A model generated the notes under the pieces. It was not told the origin of the DNA. It saw nothing but the letters and a program-made list of their open reading frames with translations, and did not search any database. DNA of 64,000 nucleotides from Steroidobacteraceae bacterium (GTDB taxonomy: Bacteria > Pseudomonadota > Gammaproteobacteria > Steroidobacterales > Steroidobacteraceae). Within the stretch, counting starts at the first letter, position 1. Every line of letters begins with the position of its first letter. Shown piece after piece: positions 46,102 through 54,670 of this stretch. The position numbers were made by a program, and so were the translations under genes. The DNA is taken from contig JAFMJH010000001.1 in the NCBI GenBank assembly GCA_017853555.1, forward strand, positions 124,001 to 188,000, given 5' to 3'.

Positions 46102-47166
46102 ATGTCGCCACTCGTCCGCGTTGTCCTGCCCGTGTTCGTCGCCGCCACGCTTTTGGTCGCCGGCTGCGCCAAAAGTCCGAAATCGAACGACACCGCGGAC
46201 AAGCCCCTCGGACGCGGCGGCCCGCCGCCTGCCGAAGTGCTGACGATTCAGGCGGCACGCCGCGAATTCTCGAACAGCCTCGAGGCCGTCGGCACGGCGC
46301 TCGCGCGCGAATCGGTGACGCTCACCTCCAAGAGCGCCAACACGATCAGCGCCATCAAATTCACCGAAGGTCAGCGCGTCGCGGCCGGCACGGTGCTGGT
46401 CGAACTCGACCGCGCGCAAACGGCCGCGGCACTCACCGAAGCACAGGCCCAATTGTTCGAGAGCAAAAACCAGCTCGAGCGCGGGCGCGACCTGTCGGTG
46501 CGCCAAGCATTGTCGCGAGCGCAGCTCGATCAACTTGAAACCAACGTGAAGACCGCCGAGGCGCGTGTCGCCGCCGCGCGTTCCAGGCTCGACGACACCG
46601 TCGTACGTGCGCCGTTCGCCGGCACCACCGGCTTGCGACGCGTCAGCGTGGGCAGCTTCGTGAATCCCGGCACCGTCATCACCACGCTCGACGATGCGTC
46701 CACGGTCAAACTCGAATTCAATCTGCCGCAATCGTTCCTCTCCGAACTCGTGCCGGGTCTCGCCGTCGAGGCGCGCACCGAGGGCTTGGGTGATCGAGTC
46801 TTCCGCGGCAAGATCACCACGATTGACTCGCGCATTGATCCGGGTACGCGCTCGATCGCCGTACGCGCCGAGTTGCCGAATGTCGACGGCACGCTGCGCC
46901 CCGGTCTCTTCATGACGGTGAGCGTGCGCGGCAAAGCGCGTTCGACGGTGGTGCTGCCCGAAGAGGCGCTCGTGCCCGAGCAAGGACGCAACTACGTGTT
47001 CGTCGTCGCCGACGGCAAAGCGCAGCGCAAAGAAGTGAAAATCGGCGGACGCGAGCCCGGGCAAGTGGCGGTACTCGCGGGCATCGACGCGGGCGATACG
47101 ATCATCGTCGAAGGCACGCAGCGAGTCCGCAACGGCGGCAAAGTCATCGCGAAGCCGCGTCCGTGA
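46102..47166 (+). CDS. RND efflux periplasmic adaptor (membrane fusion) lipoprotein
   Basis: A 354-residue adaptor with a lipobox 'LLVAGC' (C23), so it is probably anchored by lipid in the inner membrane. The domains follow the usual order: lipoyl half ('SANTISAIKFTEGQRVAAGT' near 75), alpha-hairpin with coiled-coil potential (about 100-160, 'EAQAQLFESKNQLERGRDL'), second lipoyl half ('VVRAPFAGTTGLRRVSVGSF' near 170) and beta-barrel ('STVKLEFNLPQSFLSELVPG'). It bridges the pump and an outer-membrane channel not encoded here. Its stop overlaps the pump start (GTGA). Confidence 0.93.
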   Translation: MSPLVRVVLPVFVAATLLVAGCAKSPKSNDTADKPLGRGGPPPAEVLTIQAARREFSNSLEAVGTALARESVTLTSKSANTISAIKFTEGQRVAAGTVLVELDRAQTAAALTEAQAQLFESKNQLERGRDLSVRQALSRAQLDQLETNVKTAEARVAAARSRLDDTVVRAPFAGTTGLRRVSVGSFVNPGTVITTLDDASTVKLEFNLPQSFLSELVPGLAVEARTEGLGDRVFRGKITTIDSRIDPGTRSIAVRAELPNVDGTLRPGLFMTVSVRGKARSTVVLPEEALVPEQGRNYVFVVADGKAQRKEVKIGGREPGQVAVLAGIDAGDTIIVEGTQRVRNGGKVIAKPRP

Positions 47167-50100
47167 ACGTCTCCGAACTATGCATCCGTCGCCCGGTGTT
47201 CGCATCGGTGCTGAGCATGATGCTGGTGATTTTCGGCCTGGTGTCGCTCGACCGACTCGCATTGCGCGAATACCCGGACATCGCGCGCCCCGTGGTGTCG
47301 ATCAGCACGGTCTATCGCGGCGCATCGGCCAACGTGGTCGAAAACAAGGTCACGCAGGCGATTGAAGATCGGGTCGCCGGCATCGAAGGCATCGTCAAGG
47401 TCGAATCGGATAGCGAAGAAGAACGCTCATCGATTCGCGTCGAGTTCGACACCGATCGCGACATCGATGCCGCCGCCAACGATGTCCGCGATCGCATCGC
47501 GCGCGTCATCGGTCAATTGCCGCAGGAAGCGGACCCGCCGCAGATCACCAAGTCGGACTCGTTCGCCGAATCGGTGGTGTTCCTGAGTTTCAACTCCGAC
47601 CAGATGACTCCGCTCGAAGTGACCGACTATGCGGAGCGGTACATCGTCGATCGCCTGTCGACGGTCCCGGGTGTCGCACGCGCATCGGTGTCGGGTGCGC
47701 GTCGTGCGGCGATGCGCATTTGGCTCGATCGCCAAGCACTCGCCGCGCGCGCACTGACCACCGGCGACATCGAAAACGCCTTGCGTCGCGAGAATGTGCA
47801 ATTGCCGGCCGGGCGCCTCGAATCCCGTACGCGCGAATTCTCGCTGCGCACCGAAGTCGGCCTCGACACCGAAGACGATTTCCGCAAGCTCGTCATCGGC
47901 CGCAGCGCCGACGGTCGAGTCGTGCAACTCGGCGACGTAGCGGAAATTCGCATCGGGCCCGAGTCGGATCGGACGCTGATGCGCACCAACGGTCGTGCGG
48001 GTGTCGGCATAGGCGTGGAAGCGCAATCCAAAGCGAACGTGCTCGACGTCGTGCGCGGCGTGCGTGCAGAAGTCGAGAGTTTGCGCGCCGGTCTGCCCAA
48101 AGGCGCGTCGCTGGTGGTCAACATCGACAACGGCGTCTCCATCGAGGCGGCGATCCGCGAAGTGTTGATCGCGATCATTTTCGCCTTCTTGTCGGTGCTG
48201 CTCGTGATCTACGGCTTTTTGGGCACGCTGCGCACCACGCTGATCCCGGCGATCACGATTCCGGTGTCGGTGACCGCAGCCTTCATCGCGTTGAACGCAC
48301 TCGGATATTCCATCAACGTCATCACGCTGCTGGGCATCGTGCTCGCGATCGGTCTGGTGGTCGACGACTCGATCGTCGTGCTCGAAAACATCCATCGCCG
48401 CGCCGAACTCAACGAGCCGCCGCTGGTCGCCGCCGTACGCGGCAGCCGCGAGATCGGTTTCGCCGTAGTCGCCACGACGCTCACGCTGGTGACCGTATTC
48501 GTGCCGATCTCATTCTTGCCGGGCGACGTCGGCCGATTGTTCCGCGAGTTCGGTTTGACGCTGGCCGCGGCGGTGCTGTTTTCGTCGCTCGTCGCACTCA
48601 CTCTGACCCCGATGCTCGCCTCGCGCTTGCCGCCGGAGCGCGAGTTGCAGCACGGACGATTCGCACGCCTCGTCTCGAGCTTCTTCGACAAACTCTCGGC
48701 GCGTTATGAAGCGGATCTGCGACGCATCATGCGACGTCCGCTGTTGATCGTCGGACTCGTGCTCGGCTTGAGTCTCGTCGGCGGCCTCACCTTCAAGTTG
48801 CTGCCCGAAGAATTCGCGCCTTCGCAGGACGTCGGCCGCGTCTTCGTCACGCTGCAGGCGCCGGAAGGTTCGAGCTTCGAGTACACCGAAAAATACGGCC
48901 AGCGCCTCGAGGAAATCGCGGCGCGCGAAGTGGAGAAGGGCGACATCACGCGGGTCACGCTGCGCGTTCCGGGCAATTCCGACGCCACCGGTGCAGTCAA
49001 CAATGCGCGCCTCATTCTGACGCTCAAGCCGTGGAGCGCACGCAAGCGCAGCGCCAAAGAAATCTCGAGCTCGCTCACCAGGCAACTCGGTACCCTGCAA
49101 GGCGTGCGTGCCAGCGTACAGATTCCCGGTTCCTTGCGCGGCGGCTGGGGGTCGCCTCTGCAAGCGGTGATCGGCGGTCCCGATTACGAACAACTCGGCG
49201 AATGGTCGGCCAAACTCGCCGCCTTGGCCGAGAGCAACCCCGGGCTGGTCGGCATCGACCAGAGCTACAAGCCGCGCAAACCGCAGATTCGCGTCGCGAT
49301 CGACCGCAATCGCGCCGCGGATCTCGGCGTCTCGTTGCAGACCGTCGGGCGCACGCTCGAGACCATGCTCGGCTCGCGCATCGTCACGACCTTCATCGAT
49401 CGCGGTCGCGAATACAACGTCATCCTGCAAGGGCGTGCCGACGAGCGCGAAACGACGACCGATCTCACCAATCTGACCGTGCGCTCGGATCGCACCGGTC
49501 AGGTGATCCCGTTGTCGAGCATCGTGAAACTCACCGAGGTTGCGAGCCCCACGACGCTCAGTCGCTTCAATCGTCTGCGTTCGGTGAAGGTCTCGGCCAA
49601 CCTCGCCGACGGCTACACGATGGGCGAGGCGGTGAAGTGGTTCGAGACCACGGTCAAGAAGGAATTGCCCGCGGGCGCGACGCTCATGTGGGATGGCGAG
49701 TCGGCCGATTACGTGCGTAGCGGCGGCCAACTCTGGGTGACCTTGATGTTCGCGGTGATCATCGTGTTTCTCGTGCTCGCCGCGCAGTTCGAAAGTTTCG
49801 TCCATCCGGCGATCATCATCACGACCGTGCCGCTTGCACTGCTCGGCGCGGTGTTCGGCCTCAAGCTGCACGGCATGAGCATCAATATCTACAGCCAGAT
49901 CGCGGTGATCATGCTGATCGGCATCGCGGCCAAGAACGGCGTGCTGATCGTCGAATTCGCGAACCAGTTGCGCGATCGCGGCGTGGAGTTCGGCGAGGCC
50001 ATCGTGCAAGCCGCAGCGACTCGCCTGCGCCCGGTGCTGATGACGAGCTTGTGCACGGCCTTCGGCGCGATTCCGTTCCTGCTCGCGACCGGCGCGGGAG

Positions 50101-50279
50101 CCGAACAACGCCAGCCGATCGGCGTCGTCGTGTTCTACGGCACGTTGCTGTCGGTGTTTCTCACGCTGCTCGTGGTGCCGGCGGTGTACTCGCTGGTCGC
50201 GCGCCGCACCCGATCGAGCGGTTACATGACGAACCTCGTCGATCGTCTGCTCGGCGCGAGTGGCGATCCGAGCCGCTAG
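47163..50279 (+). CDS. RND-family (HAE1-type) multidrug efflux permease
   Basis: A 1038-residue, twelve-helix proton antiporter. The N-terminus 'MNVSELCIRRPVFASVLSM' is family-typical. The proton-relay aspartates are in 'GLVVDDSIVVLENIHRRAE' (near 400) and the relay lysine in 'MLIGIAAKNGVLIVEFANQ' (near 925). Two large periplasmic loops carry the porter and docking domains. The group cannot be narrowed to Acr/Mex/Mdt type from sequence alone; substrates are unknown. It starts GTG, overlapping the adaptor stop by 4 bases. No outer-membrane factor follows: the next gene is convergent and 4 bases away. Confidence 0.93.
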   Translation: MNVSELCIRRPVFASVLSMMLVIFGLVSLDRLALREYPDIARPVVSISTVYRGASANVVENKVTQAIEDRVAGIEGIVKVESDSEEERSSIRVEFDTDRDIDAAANDVRDRIARVIGQLPQEADPPQITKSDSFAESVVFLSFNSDQMTPLEVTDYAERYIVDRLSTVPGVARASVSGARRAAMRIWLDRQALAARALTTGDIENALRRENVQLPAGRLESRTREFSLRTEVGLDTEDDFRKLVIGRSADGRVVQLGDVAEIRIGPESDRTLMRTNGRAGVGIGVEAQSKANVLDVVRGVRAEVESLRAGLPKGASLVVNIDNGVSIEAAIREVLIAIIFAFLSVLLVIYGFLGTLRTTLIPAITIPVSVTAAFIALNALGYSINVITLLGIVLAIGLVVDDSIVVLENIHRRAELNEPPLVAAVRGSREIGFAVVATTLTLVTVFVPISFLPGDVGRLFREFGLTLAAAVLFSSLVALTLTPMLASRLPPERELQHGRFARLVSSFFDKLSARYEADLRRIMRRPLLIVGLVLGLSLVGGLTFKLLPEEFAPSQDVGRVFVTLQAPEGSSFEYTEKYGQRLEEIAAREVEKGDITRVTLRVPGNSDATGAVNNARLILTLKPWSARKRSAKEISSSLTRQLGTLQGVRASVQIPGSLRGGWGSPLQAVIGGPDYEQLGEWSAKLAALAESNPGLVGIDQSYKPRKPQIRVAIDRNRAADLGVSLQTVGRTLETMLGSRIVTTFIDRGREYNVILQGRADERETTTDLTNLTVRSDRTGQVIPLSSIVKLTEVASPTTLSRFNRLRSVKVSANLADGYTMGEAVKWFETTVKKELPAGATLMWDGESADYVRSGGQLWVTLMFAVIIVFLVLAAQFESFVHPAIIITTVPLALLGAVFGLKLHGMSINIYSQIAVIMLIGIAAKNGVLIVEFANQLRDRGVEFGEAIVQAAATRLRPVLMTSLCTAFGAIPFLLATGAGAEQRQPIGVVVFYGTLLSVFLTLLVVPAVYSLVARRTRSSGYMTNLVDRLLGASGDPSR

Positions 50280-50283
50280 ACGC

Positions 50284-50622
50284 TCACCAGATTTTTCCGC
50301 CGACGTAGCGGCCCGCGGCGGGCAGATGCGGAAAGTATTCGACGCTCGCGAACGCGCCGTGCACGAAGTATGGATCGTTCTCGATGATCTCGCGCGCTCG
50401 CACGAGGCTCGAGGTGTGCAGGCAGTAGAGACTGCCGACCGGATCGGTCGGCGGCTGGTCGTACAAAGGCCCGGCGACGTTCAGCTCCCCCAACACCGTC
50501 TCGATGTAGGCCATGTGTTGCGGCGTATAGGCCGCGCGTACGGTGGCGCCATTGGGTCCGTCGCGACAAATCACGACGTAGGCCGTCTTCTCGTACTTCG
50601 ATCCGGATTCGCGGGAGGACAT
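50284..50622 (-). CDS. YciI-like (YCII-related) protein
   Basis: A 112-residue protein of the YciI/YCII family: 'AYVVICRDGPNGATVRAAYT' at the first strand, 'HMAYIETVLGELNVAGPLYD' with the conserved His, and 'REIIENDPYFVHGAFASVEY' with the conserved D-P and the terminal strand. Members are ferredoxin-like dimers; some act as hydrolases or dehalogenases, but the function here is unknown. ATG 50622 removes the shadow part of the track ORF. It is the last gene of the AhpC-AhpD-YciI run, 94 bases downstream of ahpD, and converges on the RND operon. Confidence 0.85.
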   Translation of the reverse strand: MSSRESGSKYEKTAYVVICRDGPNGATVRAAYTPQHMAYIETVLGELNVAGPLYDQPPTDPVGSLYCLHTSSLVRAREIIENDPYFVHGAFASVEYFPHLPAAGRYVGGKIW

Positions 50623-50716
50623 GTCGGCACGTGCCTCGTCATTCGGAAGGGAGGGGGGACGACGCCGACGATACCAGCACCGACCGCCTCCCGCGCATCC
50701 GTATTTTTGACGGTGA

Positions 50717-51283
50717 TCAGGCGGCGGCGGCCACCTCGCCGTTGGCACCACCGACCGTCACCTGCTCGAGCGTGACCGCCACCGCATGCACCACCGCCGC
50801 GATGCGGATCGCACTCTGGATCGCCTCGCGCGACACCTCGTGCTTGCGCAACTGCTTCTCGTGCGCCTCGATGCACAGACCGCAACCGTTGATGGCCGAC
50901 ACCGCCAGCGAATAGAGCTCGAAGTCGAGCTTGTCGATGCCGGGGTTGCCGATCACGTTCATGCGCAGGCGCGCCGGCATGGTCTGGTAGTCCGCATCGC
51001 CTGCAAGGTGCAGAAAGCGGTAGTAGATGTTGTTCATCGCCATGATCGCCGCCGCGGCTTTCGCGCCATCGATTTGCGCGGCATCGAGTTCCGCGCGAGC
51101 CGCGTCCTCGATGGCCGTGATCAAGGTCGCATTGCGCGAGGCGAGCGCCGAAGCGAGCGCCGTACCCCAGATTTGCCGGGCGGTGAGGCCCGGCGCACCT
51201 TGGGTGGTCAGTACGCTGCCGAGGTTCAAACGCAGGTCACGCGCATAGTCCGGCAACGCATCACGAATGGCTTCAATGTTCAT
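50717..51283 (-). CDS. ahpD: Alkyl hydroperoxidase AhpD
   Basis: A 188-residue carboxymuconolactone-decarboxylase-fold reductase with the CxxC site '[18 protein letters not shown]' (C134, C137 and nearby H141). It reduces AhpC or peroxides directly. Its presence here, without AhpF, implies AhpD is the electron donor to AhpC as in mycobacteria. I use ATG 51283 ('[20 protein letters not shown]'), with GGGAG at 9 bases, rather than the TTG start in the track. It follows ahpC by 33 bases. Confidence 0.94.
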   Translation of the reverse strand: MNIEAIRDALPDYARDLRLNLGSVLTTQGAPGLTARQIWGTALASALASRNATLITAIEDAARAELDAAQIDGAKAAAAIMAMNNIYYRFLHLAGDADYQTMPARLRMNVIGNPGIDKLDFELYSLAVSAINGCGLCIEAHEKQLRKHEVSREAIQSAIRIAAVVHAVAVTLEQVTVGGANGEVAAAA

Positions 51284-51316
51284 GTCGATCAACTCCCGAC
51301 AGGTGCAGCAGGCGGC

Positions 51317-51856
51317 TTACGCGGCCTTCAAGGTGTCCTCGCCCTGCTTCCAGTTGCAGGGGCAGAGTTCGTCCGTCTGCAACGCATCGAGTACGCGCAG
51401 TACTTCTTCGGGCGAGCGGCCGACGTTCAGGTCGGTGACGTAGACGAAACGCACGACGCCCTGCGGGTCGACGATGAAGGTGGCGCGCTGCGCGACGCCG
51501 GCTTCCGGATCGAGGATGCCGAGCGACTGGGACAGTTCGCGCTTGATGTCGGCGAGCATCGGGAACGGCAGGTCCTTCAGTTCGCTCTTGCTGCTGCGCC
51601 AGGCGAGATGCACGAATTCGCTGTCGGTGCTGACGCCGTAGACTTGCGCGTCGCGCGCGGCGAATTCCTTGTTCAGCTTGCCGAACGCGGCGATCTCGGT
51701 CGGGCACACGAAGGTGAAGTCCTTCGGCCAGAAGAAGACGATCTGCCACTTGCCGGCGGCACTGGCGTTGTCGAACGGCTTGAACGCGGTGGCGATGTCG
51801 TTGGTGACGACACCGGTCAAGGAAAATTGCGGAAACTTCTGGCCGATGGAAATCAT
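51317..51856 (-). CDS. ahpC: Peroxiredoxin AhpC
   Basis: A 179-residue two-cysteine peroxiredoxin. The peroxidatic cysteine is in 'WPKDFTFVCPTEIAAFG' (C51), and the C-terminus has 'ELCPCNWKQGED' (C165, C167) for resolution and partner contact. This resembles the AhpE/AhpC group working with AhpD rather than AhpF. The start is ATG 51856 with AGGAG upstream; the 617-aa track ORF is mostly antisense to oxyR. It is the first gene of the peroxide-response run and lies divergent to oxyR, with a predicted OxyR site in between. Confidence 0.94.
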   Translation of the reverse strand: MISIGQKFPQFSLTGVVTNDIATAFKPFDNASAAGKWQIVFFWPKDFTFVCPTEIAAFGKLNKEFAARDAQVYGVSTDSEFVHLAWRSSKSELKDLPFPMLADIKRELSQSLGILDPEAGVAQRATFIVDPQGVVRFVYVTDLNVGRSPEEVLRVLDALQTDELCPCNWKQGEDTLKAA

Positions 51857-51914
51857 GTCTGCGCTCTCCTGCGTGGCTGTGATCTTCGCGACGGAACGTC
51901 CGTCGATGGGGCGC

Positions 51915-51944
51915 ATCTTGCCGACGCATGTCTCGACTATCCAA
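51915..51944 (-). promoter_or_regulatory. Candidate ahpC promoter
   Basis: On the minus strand TTGGAT (51944-51939) is followed after 18 bases by CAAGAT (51920-51915). The -35 abuts the predicted OxyR site at 51944-51980, where an OxyR tetramer would contact RNA polymerase for activation. Confidence 0.4.
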
Positions 51945-51980
51945 TCGATTGATGCGATGATTTCGATAGATTTCGTATAT
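51944..51980 (+). promoter_or_regulatory. Predicted OxyR binding site
   Basis: Four tetranucleotides spaced by exactly 7 bases read ATCG, CGAT, ATAG, ATAT, against the OxyR consensus ATAG-N7-CTAT-N7-ATAG-N7-CTAT: 13 of 16 core bases match with perfect spacing. The site ends 14 bases before the oxyR GTG, fitting autorepression, and lies next to the ahpC -35. Confidence 0.6.
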
Positions 51981-51994
51981 CGGAAAGGACTCCC

Positions 51995-52891
51995 GTGGCG
52001 GATATCAAACTCAAGGATTTGCGCTATCTGATCGCCGTCGCCGACACCGGGCATTTCGGCAAGGCGGCCGAGCGCTGTTTCATCAGTCAGCCGACGCTGT
52101 CTGCGCAGCTTAAGAAACTTGAAGAGTATCTCGGCGTGCCGCTCGTCGAACGACAACCGAGGCACGCGATCCTCACGCCCGCCGGCAAAGATATCGTCGC
52201 GCGCGCGCGCCGCATCGTCGAGGCGAGCGACGAAGTGGTTGAAATCGCGCGCACGCATCGCGATCCGCTCGCCGGTCGTTTGCGAGTCGCTTTTCTGCCG
52301 ACGATCGGTCCGTACCTGTTGCCCGGCGTCGCGCCGAAATTGCACAAGGCACTGCCGCGTCTCGAGTTGATGCTGTACGAATACCAAACCGGTCCGATGC
52401 TGGAAAAACTGCGCGCCGGTGAAATCGACATGGGCGTACTCGCGCTGCCCGTGGAGCTCGACGGGCTCGCGGCTCGCAACCTCTATGACGAAGCGTTCGT
52501 GGTCGCCGCCCCGGCGAACGATCCACTCGCGACCAAGAAACAGATCAAAGTCGACGATCTCGCCGGCGTCACCTTGTTGCTGCTCGAAGACGGTCACTGC
52601 CTGCGCGATCAGGCGCTCGACGTCTGCAGCCGCATCGACGTTCGCGAGAAGCAGGATTTTCGCGCCACGAGCATCGAGACCTTGCGGCAGATGGTGGCGG
52701 CGGGCGCGGGCGCCACGTTGCTGCCCGAGCTCGCCACGCGCGGCGGGTATGCGACGCCGCGCGGTTTGGTCGTTCGCCCGTTCGCGAAGCCCGCGCCGAC
52801 GCGGCGCATCGGCGCGATCTGGCGCAAGAGCACGCCGCGCAGCGTGGCGATCGATGCGGTCGCCAAAGTCATCGCGGGGCATGCGCTGTGA
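51995..52891 (+). CDS. oxyR: Peroxide-sensing LysR-type regulator OxyR
   Basis: A 298-residue LysR-type activator. The winged helix covers 1-65 ('MADIKLKDLRYLIAVADTGH', 'QPTLSAQLKKLEEYLGVPL'). The redox switch has C202 and C211 in 'LLLEDGHCLRDQALDVC', equivalent to C199/C208 of E. coli OxyR. The start is GTG with GAAAGGA upstream. It is divergent from ahpC-ahpD-yciI, its expected targets, and overlaps the photolyase gene by 4 bases (GTGA), linking peroxide sensing with DNA repair on one transcript. Confidence 0.96.
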   Translation: MADIKLKDLRYLIAVADTGHFGKAAERCFISQPTLSAQLKKLEEYLGVPLVERQPRHAILTPAGKDIVARARRIVEASDEVVEIARTHRDPLAGRLRVAFLPTIGPYLLPGVAPKLHKALPRLELMLYEYQTGPMLEKLRAGEIDMGVLALPVELDGLAARNLYDEAFVVAAPANDPLATKKQIKVDDLAGVTLLLLEDGHCLRDQALDVCSRIDVREKQDFRATSIETLRQMVAAGAGATLLPELATRGGYATPRGLVVRPFAKPAPTRRIGAIWRKSTPRSVAIDAVAKVIAGHAL

Positions 52892-54372
52892 GCGGCGCTG
52901 CACGCGCAACTCCGGCCGCCTCGTCGGCACCGACCCTGCTGTGGTTGCGCCAGGATTTGCGGCTCGCCGATCACCCCGCCCTCGTCGCCGCCATCGAGCG
53001 CGGCGCGCCGGTGATTCCGGTATTTCTTTGGTGCCCGGATGACGATGCGGCTTGGGCGCCCGGCGCCGCGACGCAATGGTGGCTGCATCACTCGCTGGAA
53101 TCTTTGCAGCGAGCACTGGAAGCGCGCGGCTCGCGCTTGATCGTGCGACGCGGCACACCCGATGCCGCACCCGGCGGCGCGGCGCTGGCGGAGTTGCGCA
53201 AGCTGCTCGCCGAAACCGGTGCGACTGCCGTGTACTGGAGTCGTCGCTATGAACCGACGGCCATCGCGCGCGATGCGCACATCAAAGAAACACTGCGTGC
53301 CGAAGGCGTCGAAGTGCGCAGTTTCAACGCGGTGCTGCTCAGCGAACCCTGGGACATCCGCAACCAGAGCGGCAAACCGTTCCAGGTGTTCACGCCCTAT
53401 TGGAAAAACGCCTCGACGACGATCGCCGAGACGACGCCATTGCCGGCACCGAACGTCATCGCCGCCCCGGCGCGCTGGCCGAGCTCGCTCGCACTCGCCG
53501 CACTCGAATTGCTGCCGCGCATCCGCTGGTATGACGGGATGGCTGCGGCGTGGCGACCGGGCGAAGACGGCGCACGCGAGAATCTCGATTCTTTCCTGCG
53601 CGAGGCGGTCGAACACTACGGTGACGCGCGCAACGTACCCGGCATTCGTGGCACGTCGCGGCTGTCGCCTCATCTGCACTTCGGCGAGATCGGACCGCGA
53701 CAAATATGGCATACGGCTGCGCGTTGGCGCGGTACGCAATTCATGGCGGAAGTGGGTTGGCGTGAATTCGCGCATCACTTGCTGTATCACTTCCCGCGTA
53801 CGCCGACCGAACCCCTGCGCGGCGAATACACGCGCTTTCCGTGGCGCGAAGACGCGGCGGCGCTGCAAGCCTGGCAACGCGGTCGCACCGGCGTACCGCT
53901 CGTCGATGCGGGGATGCGCGAGTTGTGGAGCACAGGCTGGATGCACAACCGCGTACGCATGGTCGTGGCGTCGTTTTTGGTGAAGAACCTGCGCTTGCAT
54001 TGGTTGCATGGTGCGCGCTGGTTCTGGGACACGCTGGTCGATGCGGATCTGGCGAGCAACACGCTCGGCTGGCAGTGGACGGCGGGTTGCGGCGCCGACG
54101 CTGCGCCCTACTTTCGCGTGTTCAATCCGGTCAGCCAGGGTGCGAAGTTCGACCCCGAAGGCGAATACGTCCGGCGCTGGGTGCCGGAACTCGCTGCGCT
54201 GCCGGGCGCATCGATCCACGCCCCGTGGGAGTGCAAACCGGCCGAACTCGCCGCCGCAGGCATCGTGCTCGGCCGCGACTATCCGCAGCCCATCGTCGAT
54301 CTCAAAGAATCTCGCGAAGCGGCGCTCGCCGCTTGGCAGAGTCTGCGCCAACCACAGGAACCGCATCCATGA
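52888..54372 (+). CDS. phrB: Deoxyribodipyrimidine photolyase (class I CPD type)
   Basis: Repairs UV-made cyclobutane dimers using light. The 494-residue protein has an N-terminal antenna-cofactor domain ('TLLWLRQDLRLADHPALVAA' near 16-35) and a C-terminal FAD domain with 'GTSRLSPHLHFGEIGPRQI' near 256, 'RTGVPLVDAGMRELWSTGWM' near 332-351, 'NRVRMVVASFLVKNLRLHW' and 'ASNTLGWQWTAGCG' near 389-402, including the conserved tryptophans of electron transfer. The GTG start overlaps the oxyR stop, and the stop overlaps the Dabb gene start by 4 bases. Confidence 0.94.
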   Translation: MSGAARATPAASSAPTLLWLRQDLRLADHPALVAAIERGAPVIPVFLWCPDDDAAWAPGAATQWWLHHSLESLQRALEARGSRLIVRRGTPDAAPGGAALAELRKLLAETGATAVYWSRRYEPTAIARDAHIKETLRAEGVEVRSFNAVLLSEPWDIRNQSGKPFQVFTPYWKNASTTIAETTPLPAPNVIAAPARWPSSLALAALELLPRIRWYDGMAAAWRPGEDGARENLDSFLREAVEHYGDARNVPGIRGTSRLSPHLHFGEIGPRQIWHTAARWRGTQFMAEVGWREFAHHLLYHFPRTPTEPLRGEYTRFPWREDAAALQAWQRGRTGVPLVDAGMRELWSTGWMHNRVRMVVASFLVKNLRLHWLHGARWFWDTLVDADLASNTLGWQWTAGCGADAAPYFRVFNPVSQGAKFDPEGEYVRRWVPELAALPGASIHAPWECKPAELAAAGIVLGRDYPQPIVDLKESREAALAAWQSLRQPQEPHP

Positions 54373-54662
54373 TCAAGCACATCGTCGCGTGGCGGATCAA
54401 AGACACGCCGTCGAAGGCGGAGAATGCCGCCCGGATCAAAGAATTGCTCGAAGGACTCGCCGGACGCATCCCCGGCCTGCTGGAAATAGAGGTCGGCATC
54501 AACGTCATCGACGACGCGAACGCCGCCGACGTCGTGCTCTATTCACGCTTCGAGGATCGCGCGGCGCTCGCGCACTACCAGACCCATCCGCTGCACGTCG
54601 CGGTCGCCGGCGAGGTACGCGAACTCACCACGGAGCGCCGTTCGGTCGACTATCTGGTTTGA
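54369..54662 (+). CDS. Dabb (stress-responsive A/B barrel) protein
   Basis: A 97-residue dimeric alpha/beta-barrel protein with the family N-terminus 'MIKHIVAWRIKD', the helix 'NAARIKELLEGLAGRIPGLL' and 'DVVLYSRFEDRAALAHYQTH' followed by 'PLHVAVAGEVRE'. Members are small, stress-linked or serve as cyclases and monooxygenases in other contexts; no substrate can be named. Its ATG overlaps the photolyase stop by 4 bases, so it belongs to the oxyR operon. The track ORF that contains it begins far upstream in a shadow frame. Confidence 0.85.
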   Translation: MIKHIVAWRIKDTPSKAENAARIKELLEGLAGRIPGLLEIEVGINVIDDANAADVVLYSRFEDRAALAHYQTHPLHVAVAGEVRELTTERRSVDYLV

Positions 54663-54670
54663 GCGCGTCG

